This document shows positions 26,766 to 38,000 of a DNA stretch of 64,000 nt, one piece after another. The notes beneath the pieces are model-generated. The model was not told the DNA's origin. It made no database searches and worked only from the letters and a program-made list of their open reading frames with translations. Position numbers and translations under genes: made by a program. Each line of letters begins with the position of its first letter. Position 1 is the first letter of the stretch. Origin of the DNA: Earliella scabrosa (Eukaryota; Basidiomycota; Agaricomycetes; Polyporales; Polyporaceae); NCBI GenBank assembly GCA_022605405.1, contig JABYQQ010000011.1:310001-374000 (forward strand), written 5' to 3'.

Positions 26766-28322
26766 ATGTTCAACAGAACTGCCAGCAAAACCGCAGATTA
26801 CATCGCTCATGGCCCGCGCAGCCTCGCCCCCGTGTTCAGCAAGCTGAACCCCAAGCAGCGCCGCCGGATTGAGAAGTCCAGCAAGAAGGTTGCCGACCTT
26901 CTTGGGGAGATGCCCATCATCGACATCTCGCCTGCATCGCCCAAGGCCGACAGCATCCCCCCTGTGAGCCAGGTCGTTGAGGAGAAGCCGGGGAAGAAGG
27001 GAGGGAAGGGCAAGAAGGCTCCTCTTGCGCCCATCTTGCGCTACAAGCTCATCCCTGCGCCGACCGTTCCGCGCCCTCCTACTCCGGATGCGATGAGCAC
27101 GCTTCAGGTGCCCGACGTGCGGCCTCGCAAGTCGATCCCGAACTCGCTCAACCTCGGGCCGACAGCGTGGCGTTCAGCGGCTGGTCCTCAATCTCCCCTG
27201 CAGTACAACATGTACGTCTGTTTCTGAAGTTCATGTGCGAACTCGGTCATTGAAGGCATCTGCAGTGCCGGGTTCCTGAGCCCCATGTCCCCTCTCTCCC
27301 CATTCTCCCCGATCGAGACTTCCGACATGCGCGAGGAGCGCTACCACGGGCTCCGCCGGCTCGCTACCGTATCACGCGCATTCCGTGACACCATCGTAGA
27401 GGAGCTCCCTGCTATCGCGCAAACCGCCTCCCAGGTCGACGCGCTCAACTCGTACCTCGACCTCTACCGCATGACGACGAGGGAGAAGCGCCTGACGCGC
27501 GACTCGGACGCATACACCGCATACAGCCCCTGTGTCGACCTCAACAGTGCGTACACGGCGTGCAGCTTCACGAACCGCCGTCGCAGCTCCTCCTTCTCGC
27601 ACATGCAGCGTCGCAGCATGTACTCCACGTACTCCGTGACTCCCGTCGCACGCTCGAGCTTCATCGTCCCTCACTCCGTAACCCCCACGGCCCGGAAGAG
27701 CTTCATCGTTCCCCACTCCGCCACCCTGTGCTCCTTCGCCGACCGCCCGGAGCGCTTCACGCTCGTCATCGACGTGCCCTCTCCGCGGGGGTCCGACCGC
27801 GAGCCCCAGACGGCATTCGTCAGCAGCCCGTCGCAGCTCCCGTACACGGTCGTTCTGAACGTCCCGCCCAAGAAGCGTTCCTCCACCCTCCCAGAGACGC
27901 CCGCGGACGAGGACTCGCCTCTGCAGCAGCAGCAACGGGTGGCCGCGCGCGTGCGCGCGGCCATCCTGAGCGCGATGCGCCCGCTCGAGATCCCCACCGC
28001 GCTCGACGGCGACATGGAGCTGCCCCTGCCGGCGGTGACGCCGACGACTCCCTTGTTGACTTCGCAGCTCAAGACACCGAAGACGCCGCGGGTGCCATAC
28101 TGGGTGCGGAGCTCGTACCGGGTGAGCGCTCATGGGTACGTGCGGCGGACACACAGCTACAGCCGCCGCTCTGGGGTGCGTGTGCCCCCGACGCCGAGGA
28201 CGATGAGGCGGGAGAGGAGGCAGGGGTGGGTGGAGTGGCAGCAGGGCAAGCTGGCGACGGCCGTGGAGGGCTTGAAGGAGATCAAGACGCCTGCGCCGGT
28301 CGTGCTGGTGGAGGCTCAGTGA
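26766..28322 (+). CDS. Uncharacterised Ser/Pro-rich basic protein
   Basis: Two exons (26766-27211 and 27266-28322) joined by a 54-base intron give 500 residues. It begins MFNRTASKTADYIAHGPRSL and contains a lysine-rich stretch (KPGKKGGKGKKAP). Several short segments recur around the motif VTP-ARKSFIVPHS, an imperfect internal repeat near residues 260-285. The C-terminus is basic (RTHSYSRRSGVRVPPTPRT) and ends KTPAPVVLVEAQ. No domain is recognised and the protein is probably largely disordered. Its final codons have a second, truncated copy at 31388, which marks the boundary of the tandem duplication downstream. Confidence 0.7.
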
Positions 28323-29727
28323 GTGGTGCGCAGTCGTTGCGTGTGCGCGATTGTGGGATTAGGTGCGAGTAGACTCTGCTTGTTGTGTTGTCTGTGCACT
28401 CCTTTGTGTGTGATGTCCAATTTCATCAATGCGATGACGAGTAGAGTATATTGAGAGAGGTGTGATCAAGAAGACTGAGTATATGCGCTCATACAAATCA
28501 TTGGACGCGCACGATCACGAGGCGCCCACCATGGCGAACTTGGCTCTCGCCTCGGCCCTCAAGGCCTCAACCACCATCCTCAATAATTCTCATGTGGGTC
28601 TTTGCCCTCGTTTTCCTACTAGACCCTAACTCCTTCCTGCTCAGTGCACGAATATCATATCGAATCACGGACTCTACGCGGGTATTCCGTTCATCGCTCA
28701 ACGTCCAGCGAACCTGCTGCTGCACACTTCCGAACGTACAGCTGTCTCGAATGCCAGATGTGGTCCCGACGTCGCGAAAGGGTTCGACGACACCGGTAGG
28801 GACCCCCTCCGGGGCCGAGCCTACTCACCAGTCGAGACTGATGACAGACAGCTTGACGGCTATTCCCAAAGGACACCGCATCGACGGACGTACAGGTTGA
28901 TCGTCCGAGACACATGGAATGCTGCTCTCCATTTCGCGGGGCACTCTGGCGCCTTGGGATGGCGCTGTGGGGAGGATCCGCGCTAGGCAGAGCGTCTCGG
29001 GTGCCTGGTCCCTCGTCTCTGCCCTGTGTACCCTCGCTGTCGACTACGGAGCTGCATCGCGCCGGTTGTGGGTGCAATCTGACAGAGTGTATGCGGTTCA
29101 TTCAGGTGGCCTCATCACCGATATCTTCTCGCTAACCGTGCAGTGCGATGGAGATGGTGGTAGATCGGCCTCGACTTCGAGTCTGGTCTCGCGAGGTAAG
29201 TATTCCACTTGCAGTCACGTAGTACGTCTTTGCTCACAGGGTCACTGGCGTGCAGGGTCCGTGGGCAGTCCGTTCGGCGAACTCTCCATCCGGAGACAGA
29301 CGTCCACTATGGATGTCTTCGCGAAACAGTGTCTCGCCCATGCACGTCGTAGGAGTCAATGGTTCTCGACGTCGATGCCAACCTGTCCACTGTCTGCTTA
29401 GGTTGCGGAGATTTCGGTTTTCCTGTAGGTTCTGTCGCCGAGTCGTGCCAGTGGGAACGCTCTAGTCGGGATGCCCTAGCTAGGCACATCCCGGAGGAGT
29501 GCGACCCTAGGTCGCTGCCGCTTCCATCGCCTGGCGAACCCGACACCAACACGGTACACGGTTGGATAGAGGAGGGCGTTTCACCTCTAAGTGCTGACGC
29601 TCTTGCTCCTGTATAAGAGGGACTTCTCAGGTGCACAGACTCTCCATCAGCTCACCTTGAGTACTCTTCTCTTCGCTCTCCTTCGCTCCAAGCACTTCAG
29701 CACCTTTCTCTCTTACACAGCACCAAA
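28323..29727. other. Duplicated non-coding or degenerate sequence upstream of lectin copy 3
   Basis: The stretch is conserved with 31440-32900. Several short frames can be read in parallel in both copies, for example around FIAQRP and LLLHTSER, but they are broken by stops and frameshifts at different places. It may be a decayed gene or long conserved promoter DNA. No intact gene is supported. Confidence 0.5.
29612..29619 (+). promoter_or_regulatory. TATA element of lectin copy 3
   Basis: TATAAGAG about 115 bases upstream of the ATG at 29728. The identical octamer lies before copy 4. Confidence 0.6.
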
Positions 29728-30811
29728 ATGCAGGGCTACATCTCTTCCTCTGTCGTCGGCGGCCGCGATGGCTACATCTTCAACGACATCTTTGCCATGA
29801 ACAACAACGGTGAGTACTCTCACGTCTCACTGGTACTATCCCACCGCTGACTTACACTCCATAGGCGACTTCTTGGTCGACGACTACAGTGCGTTCTGCT
29901 AACCTCAGGGCATGTTGAGCATCAAGCTGACGAGCTGTCTCAGACAAGAACGTCCTTGACAAGAGGCACCCCATCCAGCGCATCACGATCTCTAGTGGTT
30001 GGATTGTGAGTCTCTTACCCCATAGATTTTCTGTGCCTCGGTCCTCACAATCTGCCTACAGGTCGACGGGATCGCTGTGACCTACCAGCTCGCGAACGGG
30101 AACAACGTGACCCTGACCCACGGCAGCCAGTGGCAGAAGCCCACCGCCGTGGTGACTTTCAAGCGTACGTACTTCCCTCTGTCCATCTCTCTACAAAGCT
30201 GATGCGCGACCTGCAGCGCACGAGATCCTAGTCGGCGTGTTCGGCCGCGCAGGCAAGCAGCGCTTCTACAAGCGCGACATGGTAAACCAGATCGGGTTCG
30301 TCATCTGCGACCTCAACACGTGCGACATCCGCAAAGTCGGCGTGAGTGTCCTCGCAAAGCTCCTGTATGTACATTTCGAGGCTGACGGCAGAATTGTCAG
30401 CCCTTCGGGAACGCGAACAACAGCAACGATGGCACGGCGTTCTACACGTCCGACGTGCTCGCCTTTGGCGGCTTCGCCGAGCACACTAACGAACGTGAGT
30501 GATGCGCTGCTTCCTCTCTGCACTCGGAGGCGGTCGCTGACGTGAACTGCGCTACAGTCGGTCTTTCGGGCCTGTACTTCTTCAAGGACCTGAACAGGCA
30601 GCAGGGTCTCGCCCCCAAGAGCTACGCCACGGCCGCGGCCACAGGCGTCCCCAACAAAGTCGCCGCTGCGATCGCCGACGCTGAAGATGCGGGCGGGGAG
30701 ACGGGGCCCGAGGGAAGCGACGAGGGTGACGAGACCCTCGTGGTGGAGGTGGATGAGGGGGCTAAGAAGGACGCGCCTGCCGTCGACAAGGTCGTGGTCG
30801 ACTCGGAGTGA
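29728..30811 (+). CDS. Jacalin-like lectin domain protein (copy 3)
   Basis: Seven exons (29728-29809, 29865-29888, 29944-30005, 30062-30164, 30217-30341, 30401-30494, 30558-30811) give 247 residues. The opening is MQGYISSSVVGGRDGYIFND, followed by IQRITISSGWI, VTYQLANGNNVTLTHGSQW, EILVGVFGRAGKQRFYKRD, NQIGFVICDLNTCDIRKVG, NSNDGTAFYTSDVLAFGGFA and GLSGLYFFKDL. These follow the strand-turn order expected for a jacalin-like beta-prism. Roughly 70 C-terminal residues form an Ala/Glu/Asp-rich tail ending DKVVVDSE. No signal peptide is seen. It is the left member of a tandem pair with copy 4. The ligand is unknown. Confidence 0.85.
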
Positions 30812-31387
30812 AACACGCGTCCCTGATTTCCTGCTGTCGGAAAGTACTAGTACACGTGATATAATACATCGTTGCTGCTTCGCATCTGTGCTCGCGTGCG
30901 GTCGATTGCTCTAGATCACCGTCGGCTGTCACTCCAGCATCGGCTGGAGGGTGATTATGTAGGCGGCGTGCGGACATCGAGATCGTGGAGTCAACTGCCA
31001 GAGAAATAATGCTTGAGATAGGGCGTGAAGTTATGGGCTGTAAAGGCGTACAGGTGGTGTTATAGGCTATAAAGGCGTACATGGGTTAATTCCCTTTAAA
31101 AGAGGGCGTTATGGGTGGTAAGACGATCTAAGACCATACATCGGATCGTATGATGGGCTGTAAGAATGTACGGGGTCTTAGTATGGGCTTCAAGAGCGTG
31201 CACACAGATATGTATTCGCTGTACAACTACACAACAAGTTGAACAGCTATGTAGATACCGAACCTCCATGTGATCTCTTGGGTCAGGCTGACTCCGGAGC
31301 GGCGACATCGCGGCAAGCTCCAAGTTGAGCTCTCTCGCCGTGCTTTTGTAGAAAATTTGTGCGGCGCAAGTCAACTTGACTAGGGTG
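30812..31387. other. Spacer between the two duplication units
   Basis: Single-copy spacer of about 576 bases. The segment 31010-31200 contains short degenerate repeats of the type gggctgtaaaggcgtac (near 31033, 31065, 31152 and 31182). No gene is supported. Confidence 0.5.
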
Positions 31388-31439
31388 CTTGAAAGAGGTC
31401 AAGACGCCTGCGCCGGTCGTTCTGGTGGAAGCTTACTGA
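31388..31439 (+). pseudogene. Truncated 3' end of the 500-residue protein gene
   Basis: The sequence reads LKEVKTPAPVVLVEAY and a stop, matching the last residues LKEIKTPAPVVLVEAQ of the gene ending at 28322. Nothing upstream of it matches the parent gene. It is a duplication-boundary fragment and not an independent gene. Confidence 0.85.
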
Positions 31440-32900
31440 GGGGGGGATAGACGGTCCATCAACGGTGGCCCGGGAAGCTCGGTGAGTGAATATGAGTCCG
31501 AGCTGCCTGTGCGCGACCGCGAGGTTCAGGTGCGAGTCTGCTTGTTGCGTTGTACGCGCACTCCTTTGTGTGTTGTGATGTCCCGTTTTATCAATGCGAT
31601 GACGAGTAGAGTGTACTGAGAGAGGTATAACTACGACAACCAACTGTGTGCGCGCATATATCCAAGAAGTTGAAGAACCCCCAACATTGTAAGCAATGGC
31701 CCGGGATTTCCCGAGGCCGCGCGCAATCATGAGTATCTGCGGCCATGCTCTCACTTCAACCACCATCATTGTCAATCACTCTCATGTCGGTCTTTGCCCT
31801 CGTTTTACTACCAGACCCTGACCCCTTCACACGAACATCATATTGAATTACGGACTCTACGCGAGCATTCCGTTCATTGCTCAACGTCCAGCGAGCCTGC
31901 TGTTGCACACTTCCGAGCGTACAACTGTCTCGAATGCCAGACGTGGTTCCATCGCGAAAGGGTTTGACAACACCGGTAGGGATCCCCCCCGAGCCTATTC
32001 ACGAGTCTCGACGAGATTGATGACAGACAGCTTGACGGCTATTCCCAAGGTACACCGCATCAACGGACGTACAGGTTGATCGTCCGAGACACCTGGAATG
32101 GTGCTCTCCATTTCGCGGGGCATGCCGGCGTCTGGGACGGCGCTGATCCGCGCTAGGTGAGAGCGTCTCAGGGACCTGGTTCCTCGTCTCTACTTACCTG
32201 TCGACTACGGAGCTGCTTCTCGCCGGGGTCGGTCCTGGGTGCAATTTACTCAGTCTTGACTGGGCGTATGTGATTGCTGTAGGGAGCCTCAGGACGGATA
32301 AATTCGCGCTAGCCGTCCAGTGCGATGGAAATGGTGGTAGATGGGCCTCGACTTCGATTCCGAGTCTGGTCTCGCCAGGTAAGTCTTCCACTTGCAGTCA
32401 CGTAGTACTACGTCTTTGCTCACAGGGTCACTGGCGTGCAGGGTCCGTGGGCAGTCCGTTCGGCGAACTCTCCATCCGGAGACACATACATTATGGATGT
32501 CTTCGCGAAACAGTATCTCGCCCATGCACGTCGTAGGAGTCAATGGTTCTCGACGTCGATGCTAATCTGTCAGTTCTACGACGCTGTCTGCTTAGGTTGC
32601 GGAGATTTCGGGTCTCCTGTGGGTTCTGTCTCCGAGTCGTGTCGGTGAGGCACATCCCGGAGGGGTGCGACCCTAGGTTGCTGCCGCTACCTGATGGCCT
32701 GGCGAACGCGACACCAGCACGGTACATCGTTGGGTGGAGGAGGGCGTTTCGCCTCTACGTGCTGACGCTCCCGCTCCTGTATAAGAGGGACGTCCGTGCG
32801 TTGACTGTCCATCAGTTCACCTCGAGTACTCCTCTCTTCGCTCCTTCCAACTCATTCGCTCCAAGCACTTCAGCATCTTTCTCTCTTACAACCCAACACA
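31440..32900. other. Duplicated non-coding or degenerate sequence upstream of lectin copy 4
   Basis: Counterpart of 28323-29727. The same short frames are visible but interrupted at different positions. No intact gene is supported. Confidence 0.5.
32781..32788 (+). promoter_or_regulatory. TATA element of lectin copy 4
   Basis: TATAAGAG about 120 bases upstream of the ATG at 32901. It is the same octamer and context (gctcctgtataagaggga) as in copy 3. Confidence 0.6.
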
Positions 32901-33973
32901 ATGCAGGGCTACATCTCTTCCTCTGTCGTCGGTGGCCGTGATGGCTACATCTTCAACGACATCTTTGCCATGAACAACGACGGTGAGTGACTCACGCCTC
33001 ACCGCAGATATCCCACCGCTGACTCGCACCCCGTAGGCAACTTCTTGGTCGACGACTACAGTGCGTTCTGCTGCATGGCATGTTTGAAATAGATCTGACC
33101 ACCAATCCCAGACAAGAACGTCCTTGACAAGCGGCACCCCATCCAACGTATCACCATCTCCAGCGGCTGGATTGTGAGCTCGTCCCACCATAATCCCCCT
33201 GTGCCTCTGTCCTCACAATCTGTCTGCAGATCGACGGCTTCGCTGTGACCTACCAGCTCGCGAACGGGAACAATGTGACCCTGACCCACGGCAGCCAGTG
33301 GCAGAAGCCCACCGCCGTTGTCACCTTCAAGCGTACGTTGCTGCCTCTGTCCGTCTCATCACATGGCTTACGCGCGACCTGCAGCACACGAGATCCTCGT
33401 CGGCGTGTTCGGCCGTGCAGGCAAGCAGCGCTACTACAACAAGCGGGAGATGGTGAGCCAGATCGGGTTCGTCCTGTGCGACCTCGACACGTGCGATATC
33501 CGCAAAGTCGGCGTGAGTATCCCCGCAACGGTCCCTGTATGCGCGCTTTAAGGCTGACTGCAATCTTGAACAGCCGTTCGGGAACAGCAACGACGGAACG
33601 GCGTTCTACACGTCCGACGTGCTCGCCTTTGGCGGGTTCGCTGAGCACACCGACCACTGTGAGTGATGCAATCTTTCCCGGTTGTAGATGAAAGCAGGGT
33701 CTAACATGGATTGTGACTCGTGCAGACGGTCTTTCTGGCCTGTACTTCTTTAAGGACCTGAACATGCAGCAGGGTCTCGCCCCGAAGAACTACGCTACAG
33801 CCACGGCTAATGGCGTCTCCACCAAAGTCGCTGCTGCGATCGCCGATGCCGAGGAAGCCGGTGGGGAAAAGGTGACGGAGGGGAGCGACGGGGGCGCCGA
33901 GACTCTGGAGGCGGATGAGGGGGCCAAGAAGGACGCGCCTGCCACCGACAAGGTCGTGGTTGACTCGGAGTGA
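32901..33973 (+). CDS. Jacalin-like lectin domain protein (copy 4)
   Basis: Seven exons (32901-32982, 33037-33060, 33112-33173, 33230-33332, 33385-33512, 33574-33658, 33726-33973) give 243 residues. It is nearly the same as copy 3 across the fold. Exon 5 has one extra codon (RYYNKREM against RFYKRDM). Exon 6 has a three-codon deletion, reading FGNSNDGT where copy 3 has FGNANNSNDGT. The acidic/alanine tail again ends DKVVVDSE. The frame is intact with all splice sites kept, so the duplicate is probably functional or recent. The role is inferred only from the fold: cytosolic glycan binding. Confidence 0.85.
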
Positions 33974-35013
33974 AACTCGTTTTCCTTTAGTTCTCTATAG
34001 GTGATTTGTTGACTGCCTGGTGGTACGAGGTCCCGCTAGCCTGAGCTTACTATCGTTGCGTACTAGTACACTCGCCGTAATTGAATGACTGATTCTACTC
34101 GATTGGTCTACTCGATCCCACTGTGACTACTCTCACAAGTGCCCCACAGTGCCATGATGAGACATGACGGCATCTGTCGATCGTGACCGACGCACAACCG
34201 ATTTAAGCATAGGGCGCAGTGGCTGACCGATGGTCAGCCGAATAGAACACAGGCGTAGCTCGGGTATATAAGTCGGTAGAAATCGGCTTTTCCTCTTGTC
34301 CCCACCCCACCACCATCCTCCGCATTTACCTCCGAGTCCTTGGACTGCAACACAACCCAAGTTCCAAAAACTACCTTCACCAGCATCATGACATCGGCGC
34401 TTACCTCCAACGCCGAAACGCGGTCCCGTGACGATCGCGTTGTTTGGTGGTATTAGTCGGGCGCGCGACGCGGTTGGGATTCGCGGGTTCCCAGGCGACG
34501 CCCACACAACCAAACCCTCGTGTTGATCCATGTTCGGCTTTCGAGACCCAGAGCGTCTCCTCTTCAGCTTCTCTTGCTCCTCGTCGACGCGTTCGATCCT
34601 CTCAGCCAAGGACTCCTCCTTCGGTCTAGGTTTCTCGTTTCCCCGGGGTGCGGTGGAGGTGATTTGTTGGCAAAGCGACCTTGCAAAGGTAGCAAGGTGA
34701 GTACACTGTCTCTCCTCCGTCGGCGACGCTCAGCTCTCCGGACAGTGGTAAGTAGCCAACCCAAGACACAACAAGCATTCAATCTCCAAGTAACGATCCT
34801 ACGAGTCAACGACCTTCCGGTTCACGACACGTTCAGGCATCTCCCCTCACGTACATATCACGACCGCACATACTCTCCGCTTCTCTCAATTCACTTATAC
34901 TAACGACCTAACGCGACGAACGCGACAAGAACGACTCTGTTGTACTCACGATTCTTGCACGGTTTACACATCCCTCACGAAACGCACCCACGACGATATA
35001 CGAGCCATAGAAG
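33974..35013. other. Upstream region of the large disordered-protein gene
   Basis: Contains a TATATAAG at 34265-34272 about 750 bases before the ATG at 35014. This suggests a long or spliced 5' leader with short upstream frames, such as one starting at 34389. No separate gene is supported. Confidence 0.4.
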
Positions 35014-38000
35014 ATGCGCAACACGCTACCTCTCCTGTCTCGCGCTCCCGCTCCCAACTCGTCCTTCACCCGTGCTCCGTCCCCCCTTCCGTCTTCGGAC
35101 ACGCCCTCACATCCCGTCCCCACCATTCGTCTAATCTCCGCAACCCCGTCCGCGGCAGGCTCCGCTGGCGATGCCAGCACTTCCTTCGCAAGCTCCTCCT
35201 TTGCGTCCATCTCCCCCTTCGCTGCGTCGTCTCCCCTAGCGCCCAAACCTGAATCCGAGGCGCCTCGAAAGCGCCTTGTTCCCAAGAAGTCCAAGCTTGG
35301 GCTGCTCGGCGGCGGCAAATCAAAGGACAAGGAGAAGGCCAGCAAAGATTTTTCCGACGTCGTCCGACGTGTCGGCGGCGCCCCGTCCACCGGCCGGGGC
35401 TTCGAGATCTATGTCGACCAGGGCGAGGATCCGGATATGGGGGAAATTGTAGTGGTGAAGAAGAAGAAATCGCGCCTCGGACTCGACGGCATGAAGTGGG
35501 GCGCGCTCGGCGAAGTGACCAACATCCCCGCAGCCCCGAAGGAGCAGCCCAAGGCGGTTCCTGTCGAGAACCTGCTCAAGGTCAAGGGCGACGAAAACCA
35601 GAAGTGGTGGAGCATTGGTCGCGGGCGGAAGGATTCGAAGAGCAAGGAGAAGGAACAGAAAGATCCTGCCCGTTCGAAGAGTACGTTTCGCATTTTAAGT
35701 GACGATGTTGCGTGCTGACGCGACGGCCTTGCAGCTCCCGAACCCTCGAGACCTCTCGAGGGCCGCACGCGATTCAACTCGCTCGACTCTGGGATCCTCC
35801 TCAACAGTCCCGCTGCACAGCCTCAGATGCAGGGCACAGTGTCCTCTGTGAAGACACTGCTCGAGATCCCGATTGTCACCACCACTCCCGTTGACGAGAA
35901 CGCTCCGACCACGACCGGCCTCCTCGCCGCGGACGCTCCACCCACTGGCTCAATCGCTGTCAGGGCGATCCGCTCTATGCGATCGCTCGCTCGCATGGCC
36001 AGTTGGGCACAACTCAAGGAAGGCAACCCTGGTCCCGCGCCGACGGAGACCTTGAAGACGAAGACGAAGGACGAGAGGAAGACTAAGGAGAAGGAGAAGG
36101 ACGAGAAGAAGATCAAGGAGAAGGGAGAGATCAAGAAAAAGAAGAAAAAAGACAAGGAGAAGCCGAAGGAGAAGGAAAGCAAGGAGAAGGAGAGAGAGAA
36201 GGAGAAGGAGAAGACCATCCGCTACTCTGGCAGTAGCTTTGAGGCGGGTGCCCTGAGCGCACAGGGCAGCCCTGCTCCCGTGAAGACCGACGACGGCGCG
36301 CGCACGCTCACCCGCAAGAAGCAGGGTGTCCTTGGTCTCGGCCTCCCGTCCACTATGCGTCTGTCTACCGTTCGCGATGCTTCAGGCTCGTCTGCTGGCT
36401 CGTCCACTGGGGTCCCTCAAGCGCCCCAGCGCCTCTCGGTGGACTCTGCACACCTCATCATGAACGCCCAGGGTCGTCCATCCTCGATTCTGTCGAGTGG
36501 TTCGTCACTGCGTCCGCCTTCAACCGCTTCTGGGATTTCCACATACTCGGGTGGCCGCTCCCCGCGCTCGTCTTCGAGCTCTGTCGTCTCTGTCCGCTGG
36601 GACGAGGCAGGGCTCAAATCTGTCAAAGAGATGCAGCGCCAAGAGCGACGCACCCGCCGTGACAAAGAGAAGCAGGAAGGCGGGAAGACGACGCGCGAGA
36701 GCCGCAAGTCATCCGACTCCCGCAGGCGTACCCCCATTTCGGAGATCTTCCCTGAGGCTCAGATGCAGGCTCAGCGCGACGCCTCGGCTTCGCCCTCACC
36801 ACCTGCGTCGCTCGTGGACCATCCACTTGTCAGAGTCGAGGAGGCGACGGCCGACGGACACAGTGCACCCACTGATGACGAGAAGTTCGAAGAGGGCACC
36901 AGCATGAGCGAGACGCCTGTCAAGCGCGCGCGTCCTCGTCCGATGTCTGAACAGATGCTCGGACGGCCGCGCCCGCAGGCTATCTGTGACAACAGCGACG
37001 GCGACGGTAAGTCGCATGGTAACATATCACATCTAAGTTGATTGACTAATCGATACTCCAGCCATGCTCTCGCTCCTGGATGCGGCAACGAATGATCTGG
37101 CCTCGCTCATCAACCGTTTGGATCTGGAGGCGACGCCCGCGAGCACTAACAACACCCCGTTGAGGTTGTCGCCTTTCCAGAACGCCGAGGAGAGCCCCCT
37201 CAAGTCGCGCGCCATACATCGCGGCAGTCCCCTCAGAGGCGAGCTCCGCGAGAGCACTGCTTCGATCGCATCCCTCCGGCCCTATGCGAAGTCCCAGTCC
37301 TCGGCGTTTCCTCCCAAGCTTGTACCGAAGCCGTCGCAGACGCTTTCGAAGGCTTCTGCGCTCGTCGGCCAGCAGATCGCTCCCTGGACCGAGCTGGACT
37401 GGAAGGTGTCGCCTCGGAAGCCACTCGTCAAGCCGAAACCTGCATCGCATCTCAAGCACAAGCGCACGCTCACGCCATCCCCCTCCGACCCGATGCCCGT
37501 CTTCCAGCCGCTTCGCCCCGCGAACACCAAGTCCAAGGCAGCTTTGCTGGCATCCGAGCCCGCATCGCGCAGTGCCACGCCTCCCATCGTGGGCGAGGCT
37601 GCAGCACCGTCCTCGCGCACCTTCGGCTCGCGTCCGTCTAAGATCGGGCTGAAGACCAAGGGCGACGAAGAGGCTCAGCCGTCGCCAACACCTGTGTTCA
37701 GCCGCGTTGGCGGTCACGTTCGCAAGGGCTCCTCGCTCGTACCGATGAACAGCAAGGGCAGCGTAGGCAGTCTGCGCCGCATGGGCAGGTCGATGACGCC
37801 AGAGGCGCGCAAGGGACTCGGGCTGAGCGGCACGCTTGGCGGGTCGACCGAGCCCGACGTCGACCCCGAGGATCCGGACTCTGACATTCCCGATGAGCTG
37901 CAAGTTATCTTGTCTGGCCAATCCGATGACGAGATGTCACGCCCACTTACGCCGTTTGACGACACGCTCTCGTTCCGCCCGCTTCCTTCGCCTGGATCGC

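Larger units (their letters stand above)
28271..30811 (+). repeat. Tandem duplication unit, copy 1
   Basis: This block, from the last codons of the 500-residue protein gene through lectin copy 3, is repeated at 31388-33973 with an offset of about 3.12 kb at the left end and 3.16-3.17 kb at the lectin gene. Non-coding parts are also clearly similar, for example the segment with tcaatgcgatgacgagtaga at 28426 and 31593, and the stretch around cgctcaacgtccagcga. The right boundary is taken at the lectin stop codon and may extend slightly. Confidence 0.85.
31388..33973 (+). repeat. Tandem duplication unit, copy 2
   Basis: Second copy of 28271-30811. It carries the truncated gene end, the long upstream segment, the TATA element and lectin copy 4, all in the same orientation and order, with scattered substitutions and small indels. 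Confidence 0.85.

Noticed and set aside
27372..28154. 260-codon minus-strand frame
   Set aside because: Antisense shadow of exon 2 of the 500-residue protein gene. Its Arg/Gly/Val-rich composition is typical of shadows.
37046..37921. 291-codon minus-strand frame
   Set aside because: It is antisense to exon 3 of the large disordered-protein gene, whose frame is continuous for 2.7 kb and joins well to flanking exons.
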